Assembly: GCA_029339195.1 (NCBI GenBank)
Contig: JAPTJF010000103.1
Span: forward strand, 1 to 64,000
Direction of reading: 5' to 3'
Length of the DNA: 64,000 nt
Source of the DNA: Micractinium sp. NFX-FRZ
Taxonomy: Eukaryota; Chlorophyta; Trebouxiophyceae; Chlorellales; Chlorellaceae
Positions within the stretch are counted from its first letter, which is position 1. Each line of letters begins with the position of its first letter. The translations under genes and the position numbers were made by a program. This document shows positions 31,263 through 43,000 of this stretch, in pieces. Below the pieces are notes generated by a model. The model was not told the DNA's origin. It saw only the letters and a list, made by a program, of their open reading frames with translations, and did no database searches.

Positions 31263-34200
31263 GCGAGGCGGAAGCGGCTGAGCTACGTGAGAAGCTTGCC
31301 AAGTGCGAGGAGTCGAGGCAGAAGCTGCGCACCCAGCTGGTGAGGGCGAGCGGGGGACGGGTGTATCATTGAAGTAAAACTGCAGCGGGGGACGGGTGTA
31401 TCATTGAAGTAAAACTGCACTTGGGCAGGGAGGCAGTTGGGTAGAGAGTGTGCAGCAGCGGGGCTGAGGCCTGCAGTAGGAGGCATAGCACGCGGCCATG
31501 GGTCGAGTGCAGCAATGGAGGCTAGCATTGCGCTCTGGGCCTCGCCACGCTTTGGTCGCGCTGAGGCTGCCCCTGCCCTCGACCCCCCTGCCAGCCTGTC
31601 GCGTGTGCCATCTCATGCCAATCCATGGCTGATTTACCGACACCGCGCGCATTGATGCACCTCATGCCTCACATGCTCCCCCCCTACCTCACAAACACCC
31701 CCTGCTGCATGCTTCCCCCTGCCTCACACGCTCCCCCTGGGCCAACCCCTGCCTCCTCCCCTGCCCGCGTGCAGGGTTTGATCAAGGAGAAGGCCATCAA
31801 CGCTGGCGAGGCGATCAAGCAGCTGAAGAGCGTGAAGCAGAGCTTGAAAGACAGCCAGCAGAGCTTGGAGAGCACACAGCAGAGCCTGACCGAGGCCCAG
31901 CAACGTCTAGCACAGGAGCAGCAGCTGCGCGCCATGGCCGAGCAGGCGGCGAGGGCGGCCAAGGCGGCTGCCGTGGCAGCGGAGCAGCAGGCGGCGCGGT
32001 CCGCGCAGTCGGCACAGGCGGCGCAGGCAGATGCTGCCGACGTGCGGCGGCAGCTGCGGGACATGCAGGCACAGCTGGCGCGCGTGCAGGCGGCCTGCGA
32101 CAGCGGCGGCGTCGAGGCACGCCAGCAGCAGCAGCGGCAGCTGGGGGCCCCGGTGACTGTGGCACTACAGATCCAAGTAGCGCAGATGGCACAGGAGTTG
32201 GAGCGCTGGCGAGCCGCGCTGGGCCCGCTGGCAGCGCTGGCAGCAGGCGGGGTGGGCGGCAGCCTGCCGCCCGCCGCCCCGCTGCCGCCCCCGCCAGCAG
32301 CCGCGCCGGCGGGGCGCCCCACCAGCCCGCAGCGGCAGCGCAAGGGCGGCCGCCACCGCGGGCCCACATCGCCACGCGGTGCGCAGCAGCCGGCAGCGCT
32401 GGCAGCCCCGCCGCCACAGCAGCCGCCAGCCGAAGATGCGAGAGCCAAGGCAGTTCGCCAGGTGGCAGCTCGGCAGGCGGCGGCAGCCGAGGCGGCGGCT
32501 GCGCCTGATGCCAACGGCGGCGGGGGTGTGGGCGGCAAGCGCCCGCGGCGGCCAGCAGCCGCCGGCGCCCCCCCAGCGGCGGCAGCAAACGTGCTAGACT
32601 TGGCGTTCGGCAACATCGAGGCGGGGCGGCCTAACGCCAAGCGAGCCAAGCAGGCAATGCAGGCGCAGGCACAGGCGCAGGCCGCCGCTGCACTCGCCGC
32701 CGCCCCGCCGCCGCCGCCTGCTGCGCCCGCCGAGGCCTCCCTGGCTGTCTCTGCCAACCAGCTCGCAGGGGAGGCGGCGCGGGAGCAGCAGACGGCACCA
32801 GATGAGGCGGCGCAGCTTCTGGAGGGCATCACTTCGGCGGCGGCGGCGGCGGCAGCGGCCGGCACCAAAGCAGACCCGGTGGCCGCTCTGGAGAAGGTGC
32901 ACCACGTGGCCTTCCAGCTGCACAGCCTTCTGCTGAAGCAGCGCCTCACGCTTCAGTCCCTGCTGGCGTGCTTTGAGACCGCCCTGCTGGACTGCGCGGC
33001 ACACGTGCCCAAGGGGCACCTGCTGCAGCAGCCGCCGGAGGTCGCAGCGCACGCGGCCCCAGAGGGGTGGTTTGAGCTTGGTCCCGGCGGGCAGGCAGAG
33101 CATCAGAATCCACCAGTGCAGCAGGCGGAGGCGCAGCAGGCGCAGCAGGACGGCGACAGCGGCAGCAGCAGCGGCGGGCTGCCGTTCGCTTTGGTGTGGT
33201 CCAAGCAAGAGGCGCTGCTGGGGCGGCAGATGCAGTGGCTGCTGCACTGCGCTGCGCACATACAGTTTCTGGAGGGCCGGAGAGCGTGCGCAGCAGCAGC
33301 AGCAGCGGGCTCGGAAGACTCTGAGCAGCCCGGCGGCAGCGGGGGCAGCGAGGGGGAGCCTTTCACTGCCGCCTTGCTCCGCCGCCTGCACCGCACCGTG
33401 CTGGCGGATTGCAGCGCCGGCCGAGCAGGCGGGGGCAAGCAGCGGCGGCCGCGGCACACGGAGACGGAAATGTGTGCCCTGGCGGCGGCAGCGGCGGGGC
33501 TGGCCCGCTTACGAGGCGAACCTCAGGTGCAGCGGGGGGCGGGGACGCTGTGCAGGCGCCGAGGCATCAGTGTGTGCTGTGCAGGGCGGGGTGGCTGTCT
33601 GCTGGAAGTTTGGCAGGATTGCTAGCAGGCACAGCGGGTGCAGCAGGCGCAGCAGGCCTGCAGCCAGGGGCACGCTTGTCGCGCTCACTGCCGCTGCCTA
33701 CCCCACGACACCACTGCTGACGCCGCCTCTGCTGCCCCCCCTCCCCCGCGCGCCCCACTCTGTGCCCTCGCACCCTTCAGGCCTTCTGGGCGCTTCTTCT
33801 CGACCTGCTGTCCTGCTCCTCAGCGGCAGCCGCCGTGCTGCCACCCCTGGCAGCTGCCATAGACGTCTGGCCTGGCTGCGTGGCTGCCTCAATGCCAGCA
33901 GCAGCAGCAGCAGCAGTAGCAGCCGTGGATGGCGGCAGCGCAGACAAAGCGGGGGGCAAGGGCGACGCTGATGCCGGCAGGCTGGGCCTCCTGGCTGGTG
34001 GCTTCCTGGCCGCCCTCCAAAGTCTGTGCGCCCAGGCAGCAGATGCCGCTCCTCCGGGCAGCACCGAGGGGCCAGGTGGCGGCCCGGAGCAGCTGCAGAC
34101 ATGTGCCAGCACAGCCTCTCTGGGTGGTGATGACGCCCCGCCCCCGCTGCTGCTGGAGCGCCAGCCGGCGGCGGCGGTCACCTATCTGTGCCGCCTGGGG

Positions 34201-34485
34201 CAGAGCTGCTGGGGGTGGCAGGAGGGCGGCGTGGGCGACGTGCAGGCGGCGCAGGCGCTCCTGCTCGAGCTCGCCGCTCCCTCACCTGCCGTACCTGGCA
34301 GCGGCGCTGGCACCGGCGCTGCGGCTGGTGCCAGTGGCAAGCACCTGGACGGCAGCGCTGCCCAGGCGGCAGCACCCACTGCACAAGTGGCTGCCGATGG
34401 CGCTACAGCGGCTGGGGATGTTGCTGGTGGCTGCGTGGATGGGGATGCCGTAATGATGGAGGGTGTCGAGGTTGAGGACATCTAA
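31259..34485 (+). CDS. Unrecognised Ala/Gln-rich coiled-coil protein
   Basis: I do not recognise the family. Exons 31259-31339, 31775-33526, 33781-34485 join in phase 0 and give 845 aa. Residues 1-~145 are heptad-like (LREKLAKCEESRQKLRTQL, then IKQLKSVKQSLKDSQQSL and long Q/A/E stretches), a predicted coiled coil. Residues ~185-340 are low-complexity Ala/Pro/Gly with basic patches (QRQRKGGRHRGP, GGKRPRRPA, NAKRAKQA) that could be nuclear localisation signals. A more ordered segment follows (EKVHHVAFQLHSLLLKQRL, LLGRQMQWLLHCAAHIQFLE, AALLRRLHRTVLADC, FWALLLDLLSC). The C-terminus is acidic (MMEGVEVEDI). The start is the first ATG that opens the long frame. Nothing in the context suggests a role. 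Confidence 0.75.
31349..31418 (+). repeat. Perfect 35-bp tandem duplication in intron 1
   Basis: Two identical 35-bp copies, 31349-31383 and 31384-31418, begin nine bases after the donor of the coiled-coil gene's first exon. Identity of the copies points to a recent event. Confidence 0.95.
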
Positions 34486-35380
34486 TTCTGAGCACCAGGT
34501 GCAGGTCCCTGGTTGCCTGCACGGCATGCCCACCCTGCCCTCCCTGCCCATGCCCATGCCCCGCCATGTAGCACCGCCCGGGGTTTTCCTATCTCCACTT
34601 CCCCTATTACTCTGTCTATGTCATGTTATGTATCATTTTTGCTCCACCCTGCTGACCGACGCAGCTCTTGACGCTTCTGACCGACCAACGGCCTCACTTG
34701 CCGCCCCAACCCGCACCCGACGCACCTCCTGCCCCTCCTTGTGTGGGACAGCCACTCCTGGCACTGCTCAGCGCCAACCTTGTACTTCTAACGAGCGCAT
34801 GTGACACGATTTCTGCCTGTGTATGTAAGGGTCTGTGCCTGGCTGTGCACCTCTGAATCGACGGCACCTCCCCTCGTGACTCTGTCCGACGTGCACGGGG
34901 GAAGCAGGCGGTGCAAGGTTGTCGGCTTGCAGAGGCTTGCCCCGTCGGAGGTGACTTGAGCTTGGAATGTTGCTCCAAAAGGCTGACTGCAGGCTTGGCC
35001 GGGGTCGTGGGACGCTGGTTGATCAGGGGCATCAGCATTGGTGGCGGCCCCGCTGGCGGCCCCGCGCATGTGCCAGCTGCAGTGGGGCCACCCTGGTATC
35101 GGGCCCACCCCACACTGCACAGCTCGCTACCATAGGCGCACTCTGCCTTGAATCGTGGCAATGTATTTCCTGGGCCTGATCCAACCCCGGGAGGTCGATG
35201 CGCGAATGTTGACCCTAAACGGGCGACGTGAACTGCCAGCTGGACAGGGACGAGCTAGAAACGGCACGTCTCCTCGCTTTCAACAAGCAGTTGCACCTCG
35301 CTTGTCAGGTTCGGGGCGCACCACACATCTCTGCATCTTCAACCCCTTCCTTGGCACCTTGGCACCCCCTCACAACCATC
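34486..35380 (+). other. 3' UTR and spacer before the FAD enzyme gene
   Basis: Contains the TGTAA at 34824-34828. A frame at ~35235-35308 (QLDRDELETARLLAFNKQLH followed by a GT) looks protein-like and might be part of an upstream exon of the next gene, but it has a stop at 35216 and no start codon. Confidence 0.4.
34824..34828 (+). terminator. TGTAA poly(A) signal, coiled-coil gene
   Basis: TGTAA 339 nt after the stop, in the context TGTATGTAAGGG. Confidence 0.55.
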
Positions 35381-37548
35381 ATGGGCGACTGTGGCAGCAA
35401 CGTCCCTTCACTCCTGGAGGGCGGCCTGGCTCAACACTCGGAGCAGGTGTGCATTTTCACGTGCTGCACCTGCGTGCTGTGCCAAGGTCGGCGGGCTTGG
35501 GGCCAGGCCCCTGGCTTACCCAAGCAGCTTCCCGCCCTTCCGGCGGGTGGCCCCCGCCTGCTACACTGACAGCAGGCTCCAGTGAATGTTCAAAACACCC
35601 CTGCCTCGCCTGGCCACTTCGTCCCCTTGCCTTTTCACAGGTCAGAAAGGAGCTACAGATACTGGCATGGCCCGGGCGCGAGTGGGTGCAGGAGCGGCAT
35701 GCGGAGGCCGGCGCACCGCGCTCCTTTGACGTGAGGCACCACTGGCATCCCCTGACGCCTGCTGCCCCGCCCCGCCCCGCCATGTCACGCAGTGCACATA
35801 TCCTGTAATGCTAGCGCTGCCCTGCGGCACTTGAACAGCCCAGATGTTCCGCACCGCCCGCCCTGCCCCGCCCTGCCCTGCCCCCCACCCAGCCCCGCCC
35901 CACACCCCGCCTGCCCATCCCACCGCCGCCTCCCTGCCTGCACAGGTCGTGATTGTGGGCGGCGGGCAGTGCGGCCTGGCGGTTGCCTTTGGCCTCATTC
36001 GCGAGCAGGTGCACAACATTGTGTGCCTGGATGAGAACGAGGTGAGGCAGGTGTGGTTGGGCGGCGACGCTCCACTCACAGCTGTCGGTTCTGGTCACGC
36101 CGCGCCAGGTGCACGCATGTTCATGCCTGCATCCCGTGCCTCTGGGCCTTCCAGCATTACACTGCCTGCGCACCATCCCCCCCCTGCCCCTCCTTGCGTA
36201 GCCCCTGCTGCCACTCATTAACGGCTTCCCTGCCCTCCCTCCTCCTGCTGCTCCCCTCCCTCCACAGCCCGGCAAAGAGGGCCCCTGGGTGACCTACGCC
36301 CGCATGGTCACCCTGCGCACGCCCAAGCACCTCACCGGCCTCGACTACGGCATGCCCTCCATCACATTCCAAGCCTACTACGAGGCGCGCTTCGGGGGGC
36401 AGGCCTGGGAGAAGCTGGACAAGATCCCGCGCGAGCTCTGGTGGGTGGAGATAGGGGCCGGGGACAGTGCTGAGGGGGTGGATGTGTGCTGGCAGGGGGG
36501 CGCAGGAGAGGTGGCAATTGCAAGCGGAGGGGGTGGCGCGTGAGCCGGAGAGCGGGCGGGCCTGGGCCGAGCTGGACAAGATCCCGCACGACCTCTGGTG
36601 AGTGATGTGGAGTGAGTGAGTGAGTGGTGATAGAGTGAAGGAGTGAGTGGTGATAGTGTGGGTCGGGGGGCGTGCTGGCAGGGGGGCATGCAGGTCATGC
36701 AGGGCGGGGCGGGTGCTGGGGGGTGAATTAGCGTAGTAGCGCCCAAATCCCGAACCCAAACCGAGCCTTGCGTTCTTTCCTGCAGGATGGACTGCCTGGC
36801 GTGGTGCCACCGCGTGCTGGGCATCCTCTGTGCCTCACCACTGTTACTCCCCGTCTCCCAACCCCAAACTGAAACCCGAATCTGCTTGCAGGATGGACTA
36901 CCTGGTGTGGTACCGCCACGTGCTGGGCATCCCCGTCCAGAATGGCACCCGCGTGTTGGCCATCGACCCAGTGGACCGCTCCTCCGCCTCGGCCGGCTTC
37001 CGCCTGACGGTGCAGCGCTCCAGCGGGGCCAGGGAGGAGCTGCTGGCGCGCAAGGTGGTGCTGGCCACGGGCATCCAGGGCGGCGGCGAGTGGTGAGCGT
37101 GCTGCTTTAAATGTGTAGGTGGCAGGTGTGCTGTGCACAAGGGGGTTGAGGGCATATGGTGACAGATGGAGTGGTAGCTCGTGCCCGCAAGGTGGTGCTG
37201 CTTCCATGGGCATCCAGGGCGGCAGCGAGTGCTGTGTGGGGGCGTGATGAGGCTGCGCCTGGTTTGTGTACAGCTAAGGCGCTGCTGTTGAGCTGGGCCT
37301 GCCGCCACGTCTGCCTTGCTGTAGTGCACCGCACCGCTGCATGAACCCTCCGCTCAACACATCACCATCCTGCCCTTATCCGCCCCGTACTCCTCCGGCC
37401 TCCTCCGCTGCAGGCATGTCCCCTCCTTCATCAAGGAGTCTGTGCCCGCCCACCTGTACGCCCACACCTCGCAGCCCATCGACTTTGAGGGGCTGCGCGG
37501 CAAGCGCATCGCCATACTGGGAGGTGAGCCATGCTCTTGCTGGAAGAG

Positions 37549-37579
<31 letters not shown>

Positions 37580-39238
37580 CACTAGTGGGCGCCAGTGCGC
37601 AGCGGACGCCTGCCCGCTTGCCACACTATGCATTGTAGCTCTGCAGCCGCCGCGCTTGCTCCTGTCGCTCACACCCTGCCTCCCTCCCTCCCCTTGCTGC
37701 TCACGCAGGCGGCGCGAGCGCGTTTGACAACGCCCAGTACGCGCTGGCACGCGGGGCGGGCGAGGTGCACGTGTTTGTGCGGCGGGCCGAGCTGCCTCGT
37801 ATCAACCCCATCCGCTGGATGGAGCAGCCCGGCTTCATGAAACACTTCTCGGACCTGGACGACGCATCCAAGTGAGTGGCGAGAGACAACTGTTGGGGAG
37901 GATCCGAGGCATTCCTGTGCAACAGCTGTTCTTCACGCAGGCACCGCCCTCTTGCAGTGCCCCCCCGCTGCCTTTTCTCACTGCCCTGCCACCCACCCCG
38001 CCTACCGTGGCACATCCACTCAACACCCCTGCCACATCCACCCAACAACCAATCTCCTCTCAAAATTGCAGTCTGACTTTTGCCTCTTTCATGAACCCCT
38101 TTGCTGTCTACTTGGTCTGCAGGTACGCCGGCATCAACTTCTTCATGCAGTTCAACCAGCCTCCCACCAACGACACCTTCAACCGCGCAACCGCCTACCC
38201 CAACTTCTGCCTGCACACCGGCTCCGCCTGGCGCGCGCTGGAGCCCACAGCAGACGGCACGCAAGTGCGGGTGCACTCGGTCAAAGGGGACGAGGGCGTG
38301 TTCGACTTTTTGGTGGTGTCCACTGGTCTCCTCACCGACGCCACGCTGCGCCCCGAGCTGGCCAGCGTGGCGGGGGAGATTGCCACGTGGGCGGACCGGT
38401 TTGAGGCGCCCCCGGGGCAGGAGCGAAACCAGCTGATTGACGACCATCCCTACCTGGTGAGCTGAGCTGGCAGCGCTGAGCTGGCACGGGGGGCTGGCAA
38501 CGCAGGTACTGGCGGCCACGTGGTCTGGCTGGGGGTCATGCTGAGGTGGCGCTGTGCTGAGCTGGTGCCAGCCAGAGCAAGCAAGGGGCCTGGCCAGCAG
38601 TCGGGTGGCACACAGGATGCGTCACACCCGCCCCTTCTGACGCTCGTCCCGTCCACGCTTCCCTCTCCCTCCTTACCTACCTCTCTACCTGCAGGGCCCC
38701 TGCTTTGAGTTCCTGGAGAAGCACCCAGGCACCGCCCCCTACCTCTCCTCCCTCTATGCCTACAACTACAGCGCCCTGCCCTCCCTGGGCCTCTCCGCCT
38801 CTGCACTTTCAGGTACGCGTGTGCACACACACATGGCGCATGGATTGCCCACTGGCAGCGCACCCTCACGCCCCTGCCGCTCTGCCGCGCGCTGCTGACA
38901 CGTGTGCGCACAAGGGCGCTCGCTGCTCAGCCCGCTGCCGCTGCCGACCCCGCTCCGCGTGCCCCTCTTCATTCTTTCTACCCCTCACCTTTCCTCTACC
39001 GACGCACCCCTTCCCCACCTGACCTGGCCCCTCCACCTCTTCCCCATTTGCCGCTACCTCCCTATTCCGCTTTGCAGGCACCAAGTACTCGCTGCCCAAG
39101 CTGGTGGGCGGCATCACCCGCCAGCTGTTCCTGGAGGACTCGCCCGCAATCCTGCAGGACTTTTTGTCCTATCGGGAGGAGGAGTTTGTGGGGGTGTGGC
39201 CACGCACCACCGCCTGCCCGCCCTCCGCCACCGCCTGA
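35381..39238 (+). CDS. FAD-dependent oxidoreductase, flavin-monooxygenase-like
   Basis: Predicted NAD(P)H/FAD enzyme of ~503 aa; substrate unknown. Exons: 35381-35446, 35641-35730, 35946-36041, 36268-36440, 36892-37092, 37414-37523, 37709-37871, 38123-38456, 38695-38812, 39078-39238, all in phase. The FAD Rossmann motif VVIVGGGQCGLAVAFGL is at residues ~53-70. It is followed by TYARMVTLRTPKHLTG, the internal VVLATGIQGGGEW, and a second nucleotide-binding motif IAILGGGASAFDNAQYA with VHVFVRRAELPRINP. Then come FMKHFSDLDD, DFLVVSTGLLTDATLRPE (family-typical STG/ATG motif) and YSLPKLVGGITRQLFLED. The layout resembles FMO/NAD(P)-binding Pyr_redox-3 proteins of bacteria and fungi. The start is the least certain part: ATG 35381 is in phase with exon 2 but an upstream exon is possible. 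Three exon edges have degraded copies in the introns. Confidence 0.85.
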
Positions 39239-40791
39239 GCCCCGCTGATGCGCAGCGGTGCGGCCTCAGCCACCCCAGCGCACGGCGGTCAGCTAGGCGG
39301 AGGCGGTGAGGAAGCTTGTACAAAATCTGTACCAACCAAACACCCATCCCTGTGCCATCACAACCGCTTGCAGCGCTGGCCGCTGCCGCCGCCGTGGCGC
39401 AGGTGCCTGCCGCTGGGCATGCAGCAAGCGGCCCTGGGGTGCTCTTGGCCCCCATAAAAAAAAACTGGCACCATCGCATGCCCCTTCCGCACTTCTCATG
39501 TGCACAAAACCCTCAACCCCTGCATCCCCTTCCATTCCATTTGAACGACCCTCCCCTGCTTCGGCACTTGTGCTTGTGCCCCATCTCACTCTTGCAAGGA
39601 ACTAATTTCGCGCCTATCTTTGCATTCCTCACTCGCTTGAGCCTCCTTGCTTCCCCTGTGCATTTGCTGCCTGCCCCTGCCCCCCGCTGGCAGCACCACA
39701 CGTTGCGTAGCTTCACACGTTGTGCGACCCTTGCCTCGCCCTGCACGCTCTCCCATCGACCTCCACCCCCTCACCTGCCCCTGTCCCTATTAACCCCCGC
39801 ATGCCCTGTGCCTCGCTCCCCTCGATACCTAGTCAAACTGGCAGCAGCACCTCATTTGCTCCCATCCTGTTGCTCTCCGCAGGTGTTGGTCCTGTCCCTC
39901 CCAACCCCACCCTGCACACCCTCCGCGTTTCATGCTGCACTACCCCTTGTGCATATTGCCTGCAGGCGCCTGCTCGCCTCCCTGCTGGCCCTGGCGCCTG
40001 CCCTCTACCTGCCCCTCGCTCCCCCTGCTCATCTCTCCCCGCCTTACCTTGCCTGCATCACACTGCCAACCTGGGGCCTCGTGCCCTGATTCTTGCCCCC
40101 CTCCGTTTTCTGCCTTCCGGTAAGGGGCCGGCTTTTTTACTGGGGGTTCGCCTGCGAGGGCAGGGGAGCCCCCTCTCGTTTTCACCGGCGGGGGTCGCTC
40201 TCCCAGCCATACTGTTTTTGCATTGCCGTGGACCACGGCTTTTTCTACTGTCGCATGCATGGGCATGGGACGTTTTCTCCACCCGTCGCTACCGTGGGGT
40301 AGGGGCGCTTCTTCCATTGTTGGTCCTCTGAATGCCAGCCCTCTGCCCATCATTCCGTCACCCACCCAAAAACAGCTTTACACCCATTAGCTTCACCAAC
40401 CCTGGTTTGTAACAGAACAGAAGTAAGACAGACACGAGTCAGCGCAAGCCCAGCACTTGCAACAGGGTTGCTGCAATTCTGCCGTGGAGCGCCGTCACTG
40501 TAACCGCGGCGTTGCTGCCATCACCCGCTGCTGCCAGAGTGAGATTCCTTCTGTGATTAGCTCTGTGCAGTTATTTGCTCCCTCTACCCCTGGATCATAT
40601 GATGATGATGGATCGAAGCATCATGGATCATCAGTCTAGGCTTACGTAGCAGCGGAACATGTGGCGGGTGGCGGCAGCAGCTCGCAGCGTGCGCAGCGGA
40701 AAACTGGGAGTGCTCTCCTTGTAGCCTACCTACCAGTGTGATGCGTCAACGTTGCCATAGCTATTACATTTACCTTGAAATGTACGCAGAC
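39239..40791 (+). other. Long gene-free, pyrimidine-rich spacer
   Basis: 1.55 kb with no supportable gene. It has an A9 run near 39460, a T/C-rich stretch to ~40100, and a GC-rich inverted-looking segment at ~40120-40320. A TGTAA at 40408-40412 is far from the FAD-enzyme stop. The last ~130 nt resemble the upstream regions of the two genes that follow (42.8 and 46.6 kb). Confidence 0.5.
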
Positions 40792-42224
40792 ATGCTGCAC
40801 GCCTCCAAGTGGGTGCCGGCGACGGCTTCCCCAGCAGCGCTGGCCTCGCCGCAAGGCACGCCCCCCGGGATTTCGCACCAGCATGCAAGGGCTGCCCACC
40901 GGCGCCATGAAACTAGCGCGCCGCTATTGTTGGCCGCTGGCGGCACCAGTGGCGGCAGCGGCGGCAGCGGCAGCACCAGCCGCGCCTACACGCGGCACAC
41001 ATCTGGGTTTGCGTGCAGCGCCCTGGCGGCATTTGTAGCAGCTGAAGGCAGGCTATGTAGGCGTCCAGATGTGTGGCAGCACGGGGGGCAGCAGGTGAGC
41101 CGTTGCTGTGCTGTCTTGTATGCATTGTGCCTTGTGCCACGTAGTGCGCAAGCTGCCTGTCCCGCCCGTGACCTGTACCTGTGCCTGTGCGTACAGCCGC
41201 CCCACACCTGCACCTGCTGTTACAGGGCGCCAGGGCGCTCCGCCGGGCAAGCGCTCAAGCTTAAGGCACACGGCTGTCGTTGCTTGCTGTACTTCAACAG
41301 CTGCAGTGTGCACGCTCAAATCCACAATGTTTGCAGGTCAGCCTGGGCATCTGGCTGCACAACCGCCGCATGGAGCAGAAGCGGGGGCAGCTGGGTGCAC
41401 AGCTGCAGCGGGACATTGAGGCGGCAGTGGGGCCGGCGCTGCTGACGGGGCTGTGGCAGCCCATCAGGCAGCGGCTACCTTTCTGCTTCATGAAGCGCTG
41501 GCGGCATTTGGAGCGGCTGAGGGGCGGCTGCCGAAGCAGCTGGAGGAGTGGGAGCACGAGGGGCAGCAGGTGCGCTGCAGCTCCTTGCAGTGCATCCTGT
41601 GACTCTGTCCATTGCACCCGCTCCTGCCTGCTGTTGCCCCCGTGCCAGGTTTGTTGCAATCAAGCGGCTCCGTCCCTGCCTGCCCCTGCCTGCAGGTGCC
41701 ACTGGGCATGTGGCTGCAAAATCGCCGGTCAGACCAGAAGCGCGGGCGGCTTGCTTCGGCTCCGCACCGGCAGCGGGACATCGAGGCAGCGGTGGGGCCG
41801 GCGCTTACGGCACGGCTTTGGGACTCGTGGGCAGCGAGTGCTGACACTGGCAGCCTCTGCAGCAGCTGAGGCGCGCCTGTCCCAAGCAGCAAGAGACGCG
41901 GGTGCACATGGGATAGCAGGTGCGCTGGCACTGGCTGTGCTGTAATGCCCTTTCTGAAAGCCTCTCAAGGGGTGTGCGCTGTGCAGGCTGGCAGATGGAG
42001 TTGGCAGGTCCAGTTTGCGACGGTGTGCGCTGGCTCTGCTGCCCAGCATGCGTTTTGCCACCGTGCATTGTCCTTGCCTGCAGTCAGAGCTGGGCAAGCG
42101 GTGCCCTGCACGATACTGGAGGCAGAAGCGGGGAGTCCGGGCATGCAGCGACAGCATAAAGCGAACGACTGAGGCAGCAGCGGACGCGGCCCTCGTGGCA
42201 CCACTGGGCACTGAGGCGGCCTAA
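40792..42224 (+). pseudogene. HA-repeat family copy 1, frameshifted
   Basis: First of three tandem paralogues. Exon-like segments: 40792-41094 (start ATGCTGCACGC as in copies 2 and 3; AALAAFVAAEGRLCRRPD), 41337-41569, 41696-41919 and 42084-42224. The second opens with LGIWLHNRRMEQKRGQLGAQ but is 233 nt: one base is missing after FCFM relative to its sisters, and the expected ALAAFGAAEGRLPKQLEEWE reads on in the next frame. The third (LGMWLQNRRSDQKRGRL) is 224 nt and also loses frame. The fourth (LGKRCPARYWRQKRG) is strongly diverged and ends at a stop. Probably a decaying gene; sequencing error could explain one frameshift but hardly two plus the divergence. Confidence 0.7.
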
Positions 42225-43000
42225 CCATGCCGTTCACGTGGCACTGCATGTGACCTCAATCCTCTCTGCCTGTATGTGCTGCTTTCCCCGTGCTTCACGC
42301 CTCTTACCAAGCCGACTTTGATGTGCTCAGCTATGGCGCAAAGCATTCCACCCATGAAAGTGCGCACACTTGCTGCATGTGAACGGCTCACTGCGCAAGC
42401 AGGATTGCCCGATACGCCCAGTATTAGTCGCCAGAGAGGGAAGTGGCGGGCAGCAATGGGCAGTTGTATGCAGGGCTCATCTCATGTCGGTGCCGTGCAT
42501 GCCAATGCTGCGCTGAGATGCACGTGTGGGTGGGGTGCGGCATGAGCGCGTCCCCAGGTTGTGAGCGGTGCTCGGGGAACTCTTCCATGCACGAATGCTG
42601 CGGGCCCACACCTCTGCTGGTTTCCTCAACCCACGCCCAAGGGCGTATTCTTCTTCTTCTTCTTCTTCACGAAAGCTGCGCCTTGCCCGCCCTGTGCCCG
42701 CAAGGCTGCCGTCCAACACGGACGCTGGGATGTCAAGGGGCGTTTGAAAGCACATCTTTCACACATGTAGCAAGATCAAGGACGGCTTGGAGCCGTGGCA
42801 GCCATCAAAAATAACATGGCTGGCTATCATACATGATACATGCCGCCGGTAGAGTCAGGATACATGCCGCCAGTAGAGCCTGAGGCAGCCGCTTGAAGCG
42901 GGCCCAGCAGGAGTTGGCGGATGCTCTCCTTGAAGCCCCAAGGCATTCATTGGCCCGCCGATGTGCCCCAAGGAACCTTCCATTTGTGCAGCGCTTGCAA
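42225..43000 (+). promoter_or_regulatory. Spacer and duplicated upstream region of HA copy 2
   Basis: No gene. It holds a (TTC)7-like tract at ~42648-42668 and a short tandem repeat at ~42838-42885 (ATACATGCCGCC units). The last ~120 nt match the regions before copy 3 and before the relic at 49.1 kb (GCGGGCCCAGCAG, GGATGCTCTCCTTGAAGCCCC). Confidence 0.55.

Noticed and set aside
31684..32949. 421-aa minus-strand open frame, Ala/Cys-rich
   Set aside because: Reverse of the low-complexity Ala/Gln coding region of the coiled-coil gene; no domain of its own.
40120..40320. GC-rich inverted segment as a structured RNA
   Set aside because: No tRNA or snoRNA boxes and no consistent stem could be drawn by eye.
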